From Rhizomys pruinosus (Eukaryota > Chordata > Mammalia > Rodentia > Spalacidae), in contig VZQC01000356.1 in assembly GCA_009823505.1 (NCBI GenBank), forward strand, positions 1,455,836 through 1,519,835: a stretch of DNA of 64,000 nucleotides, given 5' to 3'. The number at the start of each line of letters is the position of its first letter. Position 1 is the first letter of the stretch. A model generated the notes under the pieces. It was not told where the DNA came from. It saw only the letters and a list, made by a program, of their open reading frames with translations, and made no database searches. A program made the position numbers and the translations under genes. Shown here one piece after another: positions 30,541-40,889 of this stretch.

Positions 30541-30582
30541 CTTAGGAGGGAGCGCTGTGTCACTGAGCTACACCCCCAGCCC
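30540..30582 (-). repeat. ID/B4-type fragment
   Basis: agggagcgctgtgtcactgagctacacccccagccc is the head of an ID element in reverse. Confidence 0.55.
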
Positions 30583-30639
30583 ATTTCTTTTTCTCCCCTT
30601 TCCTTTAAACCTCTTTGGGTATTGTGGAGGGTTTTTAAA

Positions 30640-30858
30640 ATATTTTATTTATTATTTTTATGTGTATCAGTGTATTGCCTGTGTGCATATAAGTACATCT
30701 GTGTCGTGCAATGCCCGTGGAGTCAGAAGAAGCTTGCAGATCCCCTGGAACTAGAGTTTCGGACAGTTATCAGCCACCATATGGGTGCTGGGAATCGAAC
30801 CTGTATCCTCTGCTAGAGTACTCAGTGCTCTTAACCCTGAGCCACCTCTCCAGGCCCC
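30640..30858 (-). repeat. B2 SINE, older copy
   Basis: Reverse B2 from tttattatttttatgtgtatcag to gccacctctccaggccc, with cccctggaactagagtttcgg in the middle and no internal doubling. Confidence 0.9.
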
Positions 30859-30869
30859 TTTAAATCTAT

Positions 30870-30970
30870 TTGTCAAAGGGTCTCAACATGCCATTCAAAC
30901 TGGCTTGGAACTTTCCATCCTCCTGCCTCTTCTATTACTCAAGTGCTTAGGACCACTACATCTGGTTGTT
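30870..30970 (-). repeat. Old B1-like fragment
   Basis: gggtctcaacatgccattcaaactggcttggaac and ctcaagtgcttaggaccactac fit a strongly diverged reverse B1. Confidence 0.5.
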
Positions 30971-30994
30971 ATCAGCCAATTTTTGTTTTGTTTG

Positions 30995-31165
30995 GTTGTT
31001 TTTTTTTTTTTTTTTGGTCTTTTTGAGACAGGGTCTCCCTTTAGTCCCAGCTGGCCTTGCCTGGCACTCACTACGTAGACCAGGCTGGCCTTGAACTCAC
31101 AGAGATCCGCCTACCTCTGCCCTCCTGAGCGCTGGGATTAAAGGTGGGCACCATCATGCCCAGCA
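30995..31165 (-). repeat. B1 SINE, full length
   Basis: The T run, gagacagggtctccctttagtcc, gaccaggctggccttgaactc and gggattaaaggtgggcaccatcatgcccag. Confidence 0.93.
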
Positions 31166-32559
31166 AGCATATTTTTCCAATGGTTTTCCATGTTATCCCT
31201 GTTTCTTCCACTATAGTCAACAGTGCTGAGAGTCCACAGGCCCCAGGCAGAAAGACAGGGGCCCAGGTGCTCTGTTCGAATTCCTGTCCTTTATCCCCAA
31301 GTTTTTCTTCCTGCAACAAATTCTCTGCAGCTTCTTTGGATGCTGACCCTCAGCTTTCAGGTGTGAAGCCATACAACACCTGCAGGAGGGCCCAGAGCTG
31401 TCCTTTGCCTTCTTGGCTGTCTCACACTGACCCTGGCAGCCCCTTCCCACAAATCTTTCTTGGCGACTAGGCAGTGGAGATGCGTCTTGTAGGACAAGGA
31501 GCTTTGGGTAGACATGAACTGTTCTCTGTCACTTCTCAGTGACTTTAGCAAGTTACTTCACTTCCTTGATGTAAATTTTTTAGGGTTTTTTTTTTCTTTT
31601 AATCTGTGAAAATGGAAGTAATAGTGTCTGTTCCCAGCAGAGGGAACTGTGTTGCTGTTACTGAGCACTGACTAACCACAAGTGGAGGTACCTGACATCC
31701 TATACCAAACAGTGTCTTTCTCATACGCACGCCATCAGACCCACTGACAAATTCTGTTGTTCCACATTTAAAATAGATAAGAGAAGCCAACTGCTTCTTG
31801 CCAAGACTATTCCTGTCTCCCCAGATGAACCTCCTGGCTTCCACCTTTACCTTCTGATGTCATTTCTCAGAGCCAAGGACAGAGCCAGCATGCTAAATGC
31901 TAAAACTATCAGGCCACTTCTCTAGACAAACCCTCATTGCTTCTCTGTTCTCAGAGTCCTACAAACCGCCCTGCAAAGCTGCCTCTCCACGAACTCTCTT
32001 GTCTCTTGATAACAACTCTGTAATTCACTGATCTGGTCTATTGACTGTAGCCCTCCCAGACCTCCCAGGCCATCACCAAAAACGCTTTTTAATTTCAGGT
32101 GAGGTCATTCCTACAATCAAAAAGCACACCACCTGGGCAGACTTGCTAGTATGTTAAAGAAGTGGAACAGGTCTGAAGGCTTAAGTGGGGTTATAAAGAT
32201 GGTCTTAAGGAGGGAAACTGGCTGGAATTCAACAACTGGGACATACTAGTTCTGGGTTGGTGGGGTTGGTGAGATGCCGATGGTCTTGATGAATAAGGAA
32301 AATTTCCTGCCCTTGTTACACACAGGACAGAGGGTAGCTTGTGCTTTAGCTATCATGCCCAAAGGACATAAGCTCCAGGAGGGCCTGGGCTCCTCATTGT
32401 TGCACTCACGTTTATCCAATGTTATGGAATAAAGCAGGGATCGAGAATAGGCATCAGCAAATATTTGTCAATAAGTGGCATAAGTGTGTTGATTTCATTT
32501 TCAAAATAAGGCAATTGTATGAAAGTGTAGTAGTGCAAATTGGTTTTACATGAAGGATG
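31166..32559. other. Unique sequence with a MIR-like piece, no gene recognised
   Basis: Bases 31520-31645 resemble MIR (gactttagcaagttacttcacttcc, atctgtgaaaatgg) broken by a T-rich insertion. The minus-strand frame 31599-31844 and the others have no recognisable family. Confidence 0.4.
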
Positions 32560-32764
32560 ATTGTACTCATAAATTATCATTTATTGCTAAAAAATGAAAA
32601 AAACAACTGAGAGAAAGATGCAGGACAGTTATGGCAGAATGCATGATCTGGGATGGGGTGCCGTGGGGTCGGGGGAAGGGAAAGGGAAATATGCCTGAAC
32701 TGAATTGGAAAATGATGTATGAAATACACAAAGCATCAATAAAAAAATAAAATAAAATAAAAAA
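32560..32764 (+). mobile_element. L1-like 3' end with A-rich tail, tentative
   Basis: gaaagatgcaggacagttatgg, a G-rich patch (gtggggtcgggggaaggg), and gaaatacacaaagcatcaataaaaaaataaaataaaa give the shape of an L1 3' terminus. Family not resolved. Confidence 0.4.
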
Positions 32765-32765
32765 A

Positions 32766-32915
32766 GAAAGTGTAGTAGTGCGTGCCTATAATGCCAGAAC
32801 TTGGAAATGGAGACAGAAGGGTCAGGAGTTAAAGGCCAGCCTCAGCTATATATAGAGTTCGAAATCAACGTGGGAAACAAGGGTTCCTATCCCTCCCCTC
32901 CAAAAAAACAAGATG
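32766..32915 (+). repeat. Old B1/B4-like SINE
   Basis: gtgtagtagtgcgtgcctataatgccagaacttgg and agttaaaggccagcctcagctata follow a diverged B1 head and body. Confidence 0.6.
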
Positions 32916-33029
32916 AAACAAAATATAGTGACTTCTATGGCTTTTAGTTGCCAGCTCAACACACAAGTTTATCTGATTCTTCTTTTGGGCTATCTGATTC
33001 TTTGGCCAACTCTCCCATGCTCCCTTGCA

Positions 33030-33190
33030 GACAGTAACTAGTGTTTATCAGGGCTCTCTGCTAAGTGCTTTGAGCACTCTTTAATCATTTCATTTATAAA
33101 CACTTCAATGCATGATTGTCATTTTAAGCATGACTAATGTAAAATTTGCAGAAATTAAGTTACTTCAAGATCAAAACCTCACACGTGCAA
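33030..33190 (-). repeat. MIR SINE
   Basis: gtttatcagggctctctgctaagtgctttgagc, atcatttcatttataa, attaagttacttcaagatc and aacctcacac follow the reverse MIR order. Confidence 0.6.
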
Positions 33191-33229
33191 AGACTTTTCT
33201 CAACATCAGGATTTCGTTACTCAAAATAC

Positions 33230-33560
33230 CATGCTACAAACAAAAGGGAGAAGCAAACCCAGGTGTCTATTGATGGATGAGTGGATAAACCAAATGTTAC
33301 ATACACATAAAATGAAATATTATGCTGCTTTCAAAAAGGATGAACATGTTGCTACAACATGGGTGAACCTTAAAGATACTATGCTAGGTGAAATAAATCA
33401 GTCCCAAAGGCCCAAGCTGACACACACCATTTATATGAGGATCCTAGAGTAGTCAAACTTATAGCCATCTGGGGAGTGAAAAGAGGTGCTACTGTTTAAC
33501 AGATACAAAGTTTCAATTTGCAAGAAAGCTTACCCTGTGGAATAGAACACACTGGTGAAA
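33230..33560 (+). mobile_element. Old L1M 3' fragment
   Basis: ggtgtctattgatggatgagtggataaacc, aaatgaaatattatgctgctttcaaaaagg, acatgggtgaaccttaaag and aggtgaaataaatcagtccc are characteristic of the 3' part of old mammalian L1. ORF2 is not preserved. Confidence 0.85.
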
Positions 33561-33928
33561 ATATCTCCTGTAGAAATGGAAATCTGACAACTTTTTAAGG
33601 ATATGATTGAAAGGTTTATCTCCATTTCTGTTTATCTCCAATCACTGTTAGTGATTTTTAAGTATCAGAATGTATCTGAAAAAAATTGTCCTCAAATAAT
33701 GTTCTGGAAGGACAATATTTTTTAAGGTTTCACTAATTTGGATCAAGAAATTATTTTCTTATACTTAAACAATGGTAGGTCACTAAAATGACCTCAGTAC
33801 ATGGCTGATTTCCATTAACATTATATTATTGTAAAGGCATTTTACATTTTTGATTCTTTCTCCAAAAATCTAAATTCACTAATGAAAATTTTAAGCCCAT
33901 AAAATGTTTTTATTTTTCCATTGGTGAT
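33561..33928. other. AT-rich unique sequence
   Basis: No repeat or gene is recognisable. It may be further decayed L1. Confidence 0.4.
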
Positions 33929-33943
33929 GAAAGTTTATGATGT

Positions 33944-34107
33944 GGCGGCCGAGAACCGTCTGAAACTCCAATTCCAGGGGAATCCGACACCCTCTTCTGA
34001 CCTCCACGGCATTGCACGACACGGGTGCACAGACCTGCATGCAGACAGTACATTCATACACATACGGAAATAAATAAAATTAATTAAAAAATTAAAAAAA
34101 AAAAAAA
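33944..34107 (+). repeat. 5'-truncated B2 SINE with perfect target-site duplication
   Basis: Starts in mid-element at ggcggccgagaaccgtctg and runs to the tail ending in an A run. The 15-bp duplication gaaagtttatgatgt is at 33929-33943 and 34108-34122. The missing 5' end includes both Pol III boxes. It has the single, not doubled, ctccaattccagggg segment. Confidence 0.96.
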
Positions 34108-34195
34108 GAAAGTTTATGATGTACATTTGTCATCCCCATTTCATCAGTCCATGACCATACTAAGACTTTTTGATTGTAAAAAATTTCTCAGATTT

Positions 34196-34435
34196 GGGGC
34201 TGGAGAGATGGCTCAGAAGTTAAGAGCCCGGACTGCTCTTGCAGAGGACCCGGCTTCAATTCCCAGCACTCACATGGCGGCTAAGAACTGTCTTTAAGCC
34301 GGGCATAGTGGCGCATGCCTTTAATCCTAGCACTCAGGAGGCAGAGGCAGGCAGATCTCTATGAGTTCAAGGCCAGCCTGGTCTACAGAGTGAGTTCCCA
34401 GCCAGCTGGGGCTATGGGAGACCCTGTCTCAACAA

Positions 34436-34474
<39 letters not shown>

Positions 34475-34477
34475 ATA
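34196..34477 (+). repeat. Composite B2-head plus B1 element inside one target-site duplication
   Basis: B2 runs from ggggctggagagatggctcag to agaactgtctttaa, then switches without a spacer to a full B1 (gccgggcatagtggcgcatg to ccctgtctcaac) and an (AAAT)n tail. The flanks ttctcagattt (34185-34195) and ttctcaaattt (34478-34488) match at 10 of 11 bases. The B2 3' half and tail are absent. Confidence 0.85.
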
Positions 34478-34489
34478 TTCTCAAATTTA

Positions 34490-35190
34490 TCTTGCCTATT
34501 AAAAAATAAAACTTCCTAAAACGGACGGTGGTGATAACAGGTCACAGCAATCTGACTATACCTAGTGTCAGTGAGCTGTATACTTAAAAATGGTTACAGT
34601 GCTGAATTATATGTTGAGGATTATGTCCCTACTACCTTCACAAACTGTTCTAAATCAGGCATGGTGGCACACACATGTGCTCTCAGCACTTGGGACGCTG
34701 AGAGAGAAACCTCAGACCAATGTATGCCACATAAACAAATAAAAAATTATGCTAAATAATTGTAAGGTTAGATAATGTTAAATGAAAAGCACAAATTCCT
34801 AAATGTATGCAGTCTACCAAAATTGACAATGAGAAGACTTGGGCCAATCTATAATCAATCTAGATACTGAATGAAAAATCAAAAACCTCCCAGTTTTGAA
34901 CCAGGAGGCTTTACAGCAAATAGCTAAAGAAAATTTGAGTCTAACCTTTCTGAAACTGTTCCAAAAATCTGAGGAAGGAGGAACATTTTTTTTTATGATG
35001 AACATATTTTTACTAACAACTAAATTTAATGACACAAAATGAAGAATTTATCATAAAATATATTCACAAGGGTCAAGTATATATCTGTGTAAGACAATGT
35101 TTTTCTCTGGTAGAGAGAGGTAAAGTGATCTGAGAAATTGCTTTAAGATAAAAAGTGGGATGACAGGTAGTCTCCTTGATTTCATTCACA
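34490..35190. other. AT-rich unique sequence with a B1-like scrap
   Basis: Bases 34655-34735 (aggcatggtggcacacacatgtgctctcagcacttggg) are a short B1 head. The rest shows no gene or clear repeat. Confidence 0.45.
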
Positions 35191-35209
35191 ATTAGGAGGA
35201 ACATTTTTT

Positions 35210-35448
35210 TTTTAATTTTATTTATTTCTGTATGTGTACAAATGTATTGTCTGCATGCAAGTCTGTGCACCCGTGTCACGCAATGCCGCGGAGGTCAGAA
35301 GTGGGCGTCGGATTCCCCTGGAGCTGGAGTTCTCCTGGAGTTGGAGTTTCAGACGGCTCTCAGCCGCCATGTGGGTGCTGGGGATCGAACCCGGGTCCTC
35401 TGCAAGAGCGGTCGGCGCTCCTAACCGCTAGGCCATCTCTCCAGCCCC
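35210..35448 (-). repeat. B2 SINE, young subfamily, perfect target-site duplication
   Basis: Near-consensus reverse B2 with the doubled ggagctggagttctcctgg segment. The 16-bp duplication aggaggaacatttttt lies at 35194-35209 and 35449-35464. Low divergence points to recent insertion. Confidence 0.97.
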
Positions 35449-35565
35449 AGGAGGAACATTTTTTGAGTCACTGTCCGAGACCAGCTTTACCCTCATACAG
35501 ATACATATCCCTTACGAGTATTGATCTAAAAACTCTTTTTAAAATATTTTCTTAAAAAAAAAAAT

Positions 35566-35714
35566 AAAGCCGGGCGTGGTGGTGCACGCCTTTAATCCTA
35601 GCACTTGGGAGGCAGAGGCAGGCGGATCTTTGTGAGTTCAAGGCCAGCCTGGTCTACAATGTGAGTTCCAGGACAGCTGGGGCTACAGGGAGACCCTTCT
35701 CAAAAAGACAAAAA

Positions 35715-35761
<47 letters not shown>

Positions 35762-35762
35762 A
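35566..35762 (+). repeat. B1 SINE with long (AAAT)n tail
   Basis: Near-consensus B1 from gccgggcgtggtggtgcacg to gagacccttctcaaaaagac, then about 13 aaat units. It lies in the tail of the minus-strand B3 that follows. Confidence 0.95.
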
Positions 35763-35972
35763 ATATTTTTTATGTGTATGAGTGTGTTGCCTGTATGTAT
35801 GTAAGCGCACCCATATCATGAAAAGCATGTGGAGGTCAGAAGAGGGCACTAAATCCCCTGTAGCTGGAGTTATGGATAGTTACCAGCCAGCCATGTGGAT
35901 GGATACTGGGAACTGAACCTGGGTCCTGTGCAACAGCAGCCAGTCCTCTTAACCCGCTGAGCCATCTCTCCT
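35763..35972 (-). repeat. B2/B3 SINE
   Basis: Reverse element from ttttttatgtgtatgagtg to gagccatctctcc. The flank gatctaaaaa(c/t)tc occurs before the B1 at 35525 and after this copy at 35973, and a further copy occurs at 35995, so the B1 was inserted into its A-rich tail. Confidence 0.9.
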
Positions 35973-36097
35973 GATCTAAAAATTCTTTAGCCCCTGATCT
36001 AAAAATTCATAATAAAATGTTAGCAAACTGAATTCAGCAGCATATTAAGATCTAGTCCCAGAATATAAGAATGGCTCATCATATAAAAATAAATGTA

Positions 36098-36357
36098 GGG
36101 GCTGGAGAGATGGCCTAGCAGTTAAGAGCACCGACTGCTCTTGCAGAGGAGCCGGGTTCAATCCCCAGCACCCACATGGCAGCTAAGAACCGTCTGTAAC
36201 TCCAATTCCAGGAGAACTCCAGTTCCAGGGGAATCCGAGACCCTCTTCTGACCTCCGCGGCATTGCACGACATGGGTGCACAAACCTACATGCAGACAGT
36301 ACATTCATACACATATAAAAATAAATAAAAAAAAAAAAAATAAAATAAAAAATAAAA
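36098..36357 (+). repeat. B2 SINE, young subfamily
   Basis: Full length with the doubled aactcca(a/g)ttccagg segment and a long A/T-rich tail. The 12-bp duplication aaaataaatgta flanks it. Confidence 0.95.
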
Positions 36358-36363
36358 TAAAAA

Positions 36364-36505
36364 ATAAATGTAGCCAGACGTGGTGTTGCATGCCTTTAAT
36401 CCCAGCACTAGGGAGGCAGAGGTAAGTGCATCTCTTTGAGTTCAAGGCCAGTGTGTTCTACATAGTGAGTTCCAGGCCAGCTGAAGCTACAGGGAGATCC
36501 TGTCT

Positions 36506-36540
<35 letters not shown>
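36364..36540 (+). repeat. B1 SINE with a 34-base A run
   Basis: Forward B1 from tagccagacgtggtgttgc to gagatcctgtctc, ending in the A run at about 36507-36540. Confidence 0.93.
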
Positions 36541-36543
<3 letters not shown>

Positions 36544-36594
36544 ATAAAAATATAATATACTAAGTCAGCAGAATAAGTGATAAAACACATGAGC

Positions 36595-36712
36595 AGCCCA
36601 AGTGAAGCGAGGTGTAGCAGAGCACACCTTCAACCACACCACATGGGAGGCCGAGGAGACCACCAAAGTAACAGATGGAGACCCCCATCTCAAACAAATA
36701 AATAAATAAACA
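36595..36712 (+). repeat. B1-like SINE with internal deletion
   Basis: aggtgtagcagagcacacc, ccacatgggaggccgagg and agacccccatctcaaacaaataaataaat show the head and tail of a B1 with most of the middle missing. Confidence 0.55.
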
Positions 36713-36762
36713 GAAAAGCTCAGTTAATGTGGGAAAACCATTTGACAAAAGTGCAATAACTT

Positions 36763-36990
36763 GGGGCTAGAAAGATGGCTCAGCTGTTAAGAGCACCAGC
36801 TACTCTTGCAAAGGACCTGGGTTCGATCCCCAGCATCCACATGGCAGCTGAGAACTGTCTTTAACTCCAGTTCCAGGGGAATCCAACACCCTCTTCTGAC
36901 CTTGGCAGCATCGCACTACACGGGTGCACAAACCTACATGCAGAGAGTACATTCATATACATAAAAATAAAAATAAATTAAATTTTTAAA
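36763..36990 (+). repeat. B2 SINE
   Basis: ttggggctagaaagatggctcag to catatacataaaaataaaaataaat. No internal doubling. Confidence 0.92.
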
Positions 36991-37059
36991 AAACTATACA
37001 AACTGAATCACACCGCAACTCAACAAAAGAAGGCTTGAGTTTCACACTTGAAACAAAAA

Positions 37060-38371
37060 TAATATTTCCTCACCAAACACCACCAGTCCTATAGAGGAGT
37101 CTGACAATGAGATAATACATTGAGATAACACAGGACACGGAATTTAAAAGAACAATCATAAGCATGACCATAGAATTCAATGAATTTAAAGAACACACAA
37201 ACAAAGAACAAAAAGAAGATAGGGAAAAACTTCTGACTGAATTCACAAAAAAGAGATAGAAATATTGAAGAAAATTAAGGCTGAAATGAGGAAGTGAAAC
37301 ACTCAATAAGCCAATTTGAAACAAGAGAAAGCCTCACCAATAGAATGAATGTAGTGGAATAGCAAGACTGAATGATAAAGTTGAAGATTTGGACTGCTCA
37401 AGCAGATTATGAAAAAAAATTTAAGACACAGGAATGGAATATGCAGAAAATATGGGACACCAGGAAAAGACCAAACTTATACATCATAGGCATAGAGGAA
37501 GGAGAATAATTTCAGGGTAATGGTATTGACCAGATCTTCAACAGGATTGTAGAAGAAAATTCCCCAAATTAAGGAAAGATATATCCATACAAATACAAGA
37601 AGCACATAGAACACCAAATAAACAGGACCAGAAAAGAAACTCCCCATAGCATATCATAGTACAAACACTAAACATACAGAACAAAGAGAGAATACTGAAA
37701 GCTACAAAGAAAACCAAGTTACATATGAAGGAAAACCCATCAGAATTACAGCTGATTTTTCATACAAACTATGAAAGACAGAGGAGCCTGGACCAAAGCA
37801 TTTCCAGGTCTAAATGACCATAGATGCCAAACCAGAATAATTTATTCAACAAAAAAATGTCTTATAGTTGAAGGGGAAAGAAAAATCTTCCAGGACATAA
37901 ATAGACTGAAAGAATTCATGTACAGAAAAACCAGACCTTCAAGGAAGGAAGCATTACAAACAGCTGAATATCTTAGAGAAAACCCCAAAGATGTCAAATA
38001 CCTAGACCAATGTAATTTCTTACTAAGTGCAAAATATGCATCCTCATATTTACGGCTAATAATCCAAGTCACCACTCATCAAAGAAGCTTCTTTTGAACC
38101 AGATGGAGACTATCGCAGACCTTGTCTGTGAACTGCCTAGGCTCATGCAGCACAGAACAAGAGATACAGGACGTTAATGAATCTCTCCACCCTCAATAGT
38201 GAAGCTCCCTCATGCGACAGAGCCCAGGAACACAAAAGGACACAAATGGCCAAAGCATGGAGATTAGGAGTCTGCAGAGTGTGGGTCCTCAGACAGGACT
38301 CCTATATTAAGTTTCACTCACCCAGGGCTCAGGGACCATTGCAGAATAGGGCGAAGAAAGATTGTTGAGGT
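37060..38371 (+). mobile_element. L1 with ORF1-derived sequence and start of 3' UTR
   Basis: Bases 37680-38090 carry decayed ORF1 C-terminal coding, recognisable from gaaaacccatcagaattacagctgatttttc, ctatgaaagacagagg and, in the frame 37771-38097, residues RKTRPSRKEALQTAEYL. Bases 37180-37480 contain coiled-coil-like lysine/glutamate-rich coding with stops. From 38068 it enters the 3' UTR directly, with no ORF2 between, so it is either a half-L1 (ORF1-only) element or internally deleted. The 3' UTR stops at 38371 where the HDAC6 retrocopy begins and resumes at 40017. Confidence 0.75.
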
Positions 38372-40016
38372 TTTTTTGTGTAATAACTGAAATTTTATTA
38401 AACATGCAACTGTGTCCAACTGTCCGTCCTCCTTTTAATGTCATTCTTGTGATTTTTTTTCAGCCCCTTATTGGGGCCACTGATCTGCCTCTCTTTCCTT
38501 CTGAGGAGAAGTAATGGTGTTTCTTGCACAGGCAATTGGCAAAGGCAGATCTATAATTGAACATCATAGTCCTTTTAAGGATTTACACTTCAATAAGCAC
38601 CTGGAGACTTGCAAAGGATATTCAAGGTGGAGGAAAACTGAGGCAACCCTCATCAAGGTACAGGTTGTAATGAACTAAGCTGGTCTTTCTGGGGCCTCAA
38701 GGTAAACAGGAACACATTCTGGAACTTAGTGTGCGTGGTTCATGTTCTCTCCAAACTTGTTCTCATAGGCCATGTTTTTCACATCTTGGAGATCCCGGTG
38801 GTGTACATAAGCCTGGCAGACATAACACCAGGTGGACAGGTCAACACAGCTGAGGACCAGTGGGTGTTCAGAGGCTTCATGGTGGCGAACCATATGGGCA
38901 TTGACATAACGACTGCAGTGCACCTGATAACAAGTCAGACAGATCCAGTTCTCTTGAAGGGTTCCACAAGTCTTACAAGGTTGAGTGACATCCAGGCCTG
39001 CTGCAGGTACTGGGGATATTGCCACCAAATGGGGACACCAGAATATTGGGGTGACAGCATAAAATACATCCTGGGCATCAAGAGCCCCAAATCTTGGTGT
39101 CAGCATCAAGTTGTTCGTGTCCTGACCTCCAGTTGCTTCTCCTAGTAGGTCCTCATCAGATTTGGGGACCTCCTGAGCTCCACTGCTTAGTTCCAAAGTA
39201 CCAAGACTCCCAGTCGGCTGAGTGGGGGGCAGCTGGGCTGTGGCTCCCTGTACAGATGAAGCTTCTGGAGTCTCTTTGTCTCCATTTAAGCCTTGGGGAA
39301 TTTGGTTCAGCTCAGCTTCTCCCATAGCATCCTGTGAAGCGGTCTGGTCAAGCATGCCTTCTCCTGTGGCTGCCTCTGAGGCACACTGGCCCATTGTGAC
39401 TCCTCCCACAGTCTCCTCTGAGGTAGCGACATGCAGTGTCACTACCAGTCCCCCTGAGAGGACTGGTCCTGAGTGAGCACCACCGTAGCTGTCTTTGGTT
39501 TAGTCTGGACTGGAGTGGCTTCTTGTGAAGATAGTAGTGAGCTGCCTTCCTCGGGCTTACTTCTGGAACCTTTCCCTTTGGCATGCTTGTGTCCTTAGCC
39601 AACCCAGAATTAGCTGTTTAGGGTGACTTCTCAGTGACAATCTTAGAACTGGAATCTTCCTCCTTGTCTTCCATCTTCATGATCCTCAAACTGTGCCAGT
39701 ATCTGCGATGGACTTGGATGGTCTCAGTGACTGAGGCCAAGGCTCTTGGTTGTGGAGGCCGCAGCAAGGCAAGCAGGAGTGGCAGGTCTCCAAAGACAGA
39801 GTGGGTGCAGGCAGCACGGACTCGGAGGTGGGGGCCAAGTTGTGCCGTCCCTCTAAGATAAGGATGATGTGGCCATTGGCAAGGCCCATCAGAAGATGGC
39901 TAAGGTGGGCATGACCTTCAGGTGTCACTTGGCAGCCACAGAGTGGGTTCCCTTGTGCTACATCAAAGCCAACTGAAATCAGCACTAGGTAGGCATGACC
40001 ATATGGAAATAGAATC
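38372..40016 (-). pseudogene. Hdac6: HDAC6 processed pseudogene, 5'-truncated
   Basis: Read on the minus strand, the copy begins near the end of the second deacetylase domain: residues [20 protein letters not shown] and [16 protein letters not shown] are visible in 39686-40024. The zinc-ligand Asp of GFD remains, but the catalytic tyrosine motif EGGYN reads EGRHN. A frame change and stops follow in the linker (PKGKVPE near 39560). From 39442 to 38726 one frame is open for 238 codons to the normal C-terminus and contains the ubiquitin-binding zinc finger with all twelve ligand Cys/His. About 340 bases of 3' UTR follow, with an aataaa signal near 38397 and a residual seven-base tail at 38373-38379. 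No introns are present. Domain layout and the linker repeats are as known for HDAC6, a cytoplasmic deacetylase. The copy lies inside an L1 3' UTR in opposite orientation, and I see no promoter. Confidence 0.95.
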
Positions 40017-40615
40017 ATGCACACTGTTCATACGATCTTACAGCAGTGGAGTCAGCATTCACCAGACCCATGCAAATTAAAGCAGACAAAACCCAGCATG
40101 GAACTGTGGAAATGGGCAGCGGGTCCCAATCTTAGCAGCAGTACTCTTGGCAGATGACTACTGCTGGGTGAGGAAGAGCTGATCTTCTTAAAGCAAGAGA
40201 CTGGTGACTGGACCTCAATGAATGAACTTGCGCTGAGGAGTGTGTAAGAATGCTAACTTGATACACTTGTCTTTGTTCAAATGAGAGTGTAGGAATTCCA
40301 GTGGGGAGGGGGCTGTGGGAGGGGGGCTATGGGAGGGGGGCTGTGGGAGGGGGGCTGTGGGAGGGGGCTGTGGGAGGGGGGCTGTGGGAGTGGGCTGTGG
40401 GAGGGGGGCTGTGGGAAGGAGCTGTGGGAGGGGGCTGTGGGAGGGCACCAGTGGGGAGGGGGACTGTGGGAGGGGGCTGTGGGAGGGGGGCTGTGGGAGG
40501 GGGGCTGTGGAAGAGGGGGGCTGTGGGAGGGCACCAGTGGTGAGGGAGGTATAAAGAGCATCAAGAGTGATTGACATGTTCTGTATGAAATACACACACA
40601 CAAAATAAATTTTTA
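40017..40615 (+). mobile_element. L1 3' UTR, continuation after the HDAC6 insertion
   Basis: ccagacccatgcaaattaaagc, agcagacaaaacccagcatgg, gatgactactgctgggtgagg continue the 3' UTR interrupted at 38371. Compared with the copy at 41740-42220, roughly 50-60 bases around the insertion are missing. A G-rich tandem tract follows (separate entry), then gtatgaaatacacacacac and aaataaattttt as the 3' end. Confidence 0.8.
40303..40552 (+). repeat. G-rich minisatellite, unit about 13-16 bp
   Basis: About 15 units of the type gctgtgggagggggg, with two longer units containing caccagtgggga. The G runs are all on the L1 sense strand and can form G-quadruplexes. It corresponds in position to the polypurine tract of rodent L1 3' UTRs. 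All three minus or plus frames stay open only because the units lack stops. Confidence 0.95.
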
Positions 40616-40621
40616 AGTGTG

Positions 40622-40860
40622 GAGCTGGCGAGATGGCTCAGTGGTTAAGAGCACTGGCTGCTCCTGCAGAAGACATTGGTTCAATTCCCAGCACCCACAT
40701 GGTGGCTAACACCTGTCAGTAACTCCAGTTCCAGGGGAATCCCCACCTTCTTCTGACTCCATGGGCATTGAACAACATGGCTGCACTTACACATATGCAG
40801 GCAATTCACTCACACATAAAGTAAAAATAATAAATAAATTTTAAAAATATTTTTTAAATG
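40622..40860 (+). repeat. B2 SINE
   Basis: ggagctggcgagatggctcag to actcacacataaagtaaaaata and a t/a-rich tail. Confidence 0.92.
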
Positions 40861-40889
40861 CAACAAATTTTCATGATTAAAAATCTTGA

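Noticed and set aside
40215..40601. Proline/serine-rich 128-codon ORF and glycine/tryptophan-rich ORFs on the other strand
   Set aside because: They are translations of the G-rich tandem repeat in all frames. There is no start context and no relation to a protein family.
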